Positions 59,208 to 60,991 of a stretch of DNA of 60,991 nt are shown here, one piece after another. The position numbers were made by a program, and so were the translations under genes. The stretch is from Polynucleobacter sp. AP-Latsch-80-C2. Its GTDB lineage: Bacteria > Pseudomonadota > Gammaproteobacteria > Burkholderiales > Burkholderiaceae. The stretch spans positions 1 to 60,991 of the forward strand of contig NZ_JACVOY010000011.1 in the NCBI RefSeq assembly GCF_018882185.1, written 5' to 3'. Numbering within the stretch: position 1 is the stretch's first letter; each line of letters starts with the position of its first letter. The notes under the pieces were generated by a model. That model was not told the origin of the DNA. It worked only from the letters and a program-made list of their open reading frames with translations, and did no database searches.

Positions 59208-60950
59208 TCAGACCTTTTTTTTGGGAATGATCGGGAGCAATAAATATGGTTGACGACTTGAATCAGCCTCAAGCGACACCATGGCGTTGAAAATTTCAGC
59301 TGGGCGATCTTTTGGATGGGTATGAACAAAAGGTCCGACACCAAACATTTCATAACCTATACCAGGGATACGAATGGTAGGCCCATCGTAGTGGTAATCA
59401 TTCCCCTTGACTGTCAAGGCTACCCTATATCCCTTTGGAACAACAATACAGGTTGGCCAAATTTCAATATCAAGTTCCTCTGCTTTGCCTGGAATGAGAG
59501 GCCAGATTTCATCATGCGTATGGTAGGGTCTATAAGGCAAACTTAAGTCCTTATCCAGCTTTCGATGCGATGCTCTAAGCCAACCAAGACCAATTGGGGT
59601 ATGAGGATCATTGGATCCTTGAAAAGTAACTTCTTTGCCATCTGGATCAATTAAAGTGAACGCCAAAAAAATATCTGCGTCATTACTTTTCGATGAAATA
59701 AATAGTTTTGCCGCTAGAGGCCCAGTAATCTCTGTTTCAGATTCAAATGGCTTTGATAGAAACTTAACTCCATCACCCATAGGGTCATAAGTAATTTTCA
59801 CCCCATCAATGCTTGGAGCTTCATCAAGACTCAATGTCTCAAAATTGAGATAAAACTTTGACCATTGAGTTCTTTGCAAAGGCCATTCATTTTCTGAGCG
59901 CTGCACAAACCGATCAACATAGCGAACTTGCAATTGAACAGGGGCTTGCTTATCCCAGCCAGTATCTTCACCCTTTAAAAAATGCCCAAAAAAACGTTTT
60001 TGTAGCTCTATTCCATAGTTTGTATAGAAGTGAGTCCAGTGAGATAGTCCGTGCGCTTCTAACCATTTTTGCGAAGACTTTGCTCTTGTAAAGCCTTCAA
60101 AGTTACCCCTTGGATGAAGTCCTTGACCACCCCAATTTGCAGCAGATAAAAAGGGGACGGTTATGTTTGACCAATTCGCTGAGCGGTCTTTGTAGTAAGC
60201 ATCGTCTAAGGGGTGAGCCAATAGAGAGCTCTCAATATCAATCCTATTAGCGCGCAATTCGTCGGGAGTGAGAGTTTCGTCACCCGAAATCAAGCGGCCA
60301 TTTGCCTTACTTTTGAGACCATTTTTTCCTACCCCATACTGGACTCTCCATACCGCCCAGTCATAAAGGGTAACTAAAAACTGACTTAATATTCCGCCAT
60401 GGTGAGTATTGTCTCGATAGTAATCTGCTGCGCCTTCCCAGACACACATTGCCGCTAAGTGAGGGGGCTGCATTGAAGCCACATACCATTGATTTGTTGC
60501 GTAATACGAAATTCCATTAAGGCCCACTTTTCCATTGGACCAAGGCTGAACTGCTGCCCATTCAATACACTGATACATATCTTGTGTCTCACGTATCGAT
60601 TTTGGACTCAGAAAGCCAGGGGAATTTCCTGATCCACGTGCATCCACTCGAATGCAGATGTAACCATCAGGGACCCACTTTTCAGGATCAACAACTTCAA
60701 AGTTTGCGTAGGTATTGGAAGTACCCTCGGCAACCTCTGGAAGAGCTGCAACCAATCGATCCCAGCCTCCAGAAAATCCCTCCTGAAATGCCAAGCCTTT
60801 ACCATAAGGCCCGTAACTCAAAATTACTGGATATTGCCCTGCATCAATAGGCCTGAATATATCTGCACGAAGCACGATTCCATCCTCCATTGGTATGCTC
60901 ACATCCCAATCAATTTGCATACCATGTGCTACTTCGCTGTGCTGCTCCAT
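59208..60950 (-). CDS. CocE/NonD family alpha/beta hydrolase
   Basis: This is about 580 residues; the ATG at 60950 follows AAGGAG, and a GTG one codon earlier is possible. The X-Pro dipeptidyl-peptidase/cocaine-esterase fold has the nucleophile Ser148 in VGLNGISYYA, DARGSGNSPG at about 103-112, an alpha-helical cap, and a C-terminal jelly-roll domain (about 370-580, with FLAFTLIDPDGKE and CIVVPKGYRVAL). There is no signal peptide. It would hydrolyse esters or acyl amides in the cytoplasm. It is coupled to the Bug gene by TGAAATG, so its substrate or product is probably the receptor's ligand. The 31 bp to the window edge hold only upstream sequence. Confidence 0.9.
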   Translation of the reverse strand: MEQHSEVAHGMQIDWDVSIPMEDGIVLRADIFRPIDAGQYPVILSYGPYGKGLAFQEGFSGGWDRLVAALPEVAEGTSNTYANFEVVDPEKWVPDGYICIRVDARGSGNSPGFLSPKSIRETQDMYQCIEWAAVQPWSNGKVGLNGISYYATNQWYVASMQPPHLAAMCVWEGAADYYRDNTHHGGILSQFLVTLYDWAVWRVQYGVGKNGLKSKANGRLISGDETLTPDELRANRIDIESSLLAHPLDDAYYKDRSANWSNITVPFLSAANWGGQGLHPRGNFEGFTRAKSSQKWLEAHGLSHWTHFYTNYGIELQKRFFGHFLKGEDTGWDKQAPVQLQVRYVDRFVQRSENEWPLQRTQWSKFYLNFETLSLDEAPSIDGVKITYDPMGDGVKFLSKPFESETEITGPLAAKLFISSKSNDADIFLAFTLIDPDGKEVTFQGSNDPHTPIGLGWLRASHRKLDKDLSLPYRPYHTHDEIWPLIPGKAEELDIEIWPTCIVVPKGYRVALTVKGNDYHYDGPTIRIPGIGYEMFGVGPFVHTHPKDRPAEIFNAMVSLEADSSRQPYLLLPIIPKKKV

Positions 60951-60991
60951 CACATCTCCTTAACTATTCTTTTCATTTTGTAGTTATATTA

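Noticed and set aside
59207..59353. 49-residue N-terminal extension of the Bug protein at 58241
   Set aside because: It overlaps the CocE-type gene in another frame and precedes a normal signal peptide starting at 59206.
1..60991. CRISPR array, insertion sequence, phage or transposase genes
   Set aside because: No regularly spaced repeats were seen, and no gene with integrase, transposase or phage motifs is present.

Overview
The window looks like chromosomal accessory DNA of a low-GC betaproteobacterium of the Burkholderiales, most like a freshwater Polynucleobacter. This is inferred from the AT-rich codon use, the large number of Bug/TctC-type periplasmic binding proteins, and the dense short-spaced operons. 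About 61 protein genes are supported. There is no rRNA, no complete tRNA, no CRISPR array, no insertion sequence and no phage gene. Nearly everything concerns uptake of small organic or organonitrogen compounds and their hydrolysis or oxidation.

Region 1 (1-10.6 kb) holds two NitT/TauT-type ABC importers facing away from each other around an alpha/beta hydrolase. The left one (ATPase, permease, binding protein) is followed by an amidase and a TauE/SafE permease. The right one is preceded by an amidase and followed by a lipocalin-like protein. Region 2 (10.6-16.4 kb) is a leftward branched-chain-amino-acid-type (Liv) operon headed by a cytosine-deaminase-like amidohydrolase. In it LivM, LivG and LivF are fused into one 811-residue protein.

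The 440-bp gap at 16.39-16.83 kb is the only long non-coding stretch. It holds an NtrC-like 17-bp site, a sigma54-like -24/-12 element, the 3' end of a tRNA without its body, and a strong terminator. Region 3 (16.8-20.3 kb) has a Bug protein divergent from an allantoinase-like deacetylase and an amidase. Region 4 (20.4-29.1 kb) is an envelope and hydrolase set: CDF metal exporter, 48-residue membrane protein, secreted lipase coupled to an outer-membrane barrel, two choloylglycine-hydrolase-family enzymes, MarC, a second barrel and an exported amidohydrolase.

Region 5 (29.2-35.5 kb) mixes a Bug protein, a PhnZ/MIOX-like HD protein, a carotenoid-synthesis-type membrane protein, and a VOC/HMG-CoA-lyase/CoA-transferase/GST group. 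Region 6 (35.6-61 kb) is a long series of catabolic modules, each with one or two Bug receptors: CoA-transferase plus BadI-like and BadH-like enzymes; amidase; RraA plus 2-hydroxyacid dehydrogenase plus beta-propeller; DUF1185 protein; two hydroxyisobutyrate-dehydrogenase-like enzymes around the only transcription factor (LysR); TauD dioxygenase divergent from an argininosuccinate-lyase-like enzyme; and a CocE-type hydrolase.

Eleven Bug receptors occur in 42 kb with no TctA or TctB membrane subunit, so they presumably share transporters encoded elsewhere. The likely overall role is scavenging of many carboxylates, amides and other nitrogen compounds. The functions are family-level inferences, and no substrate is established by the sequence alone.
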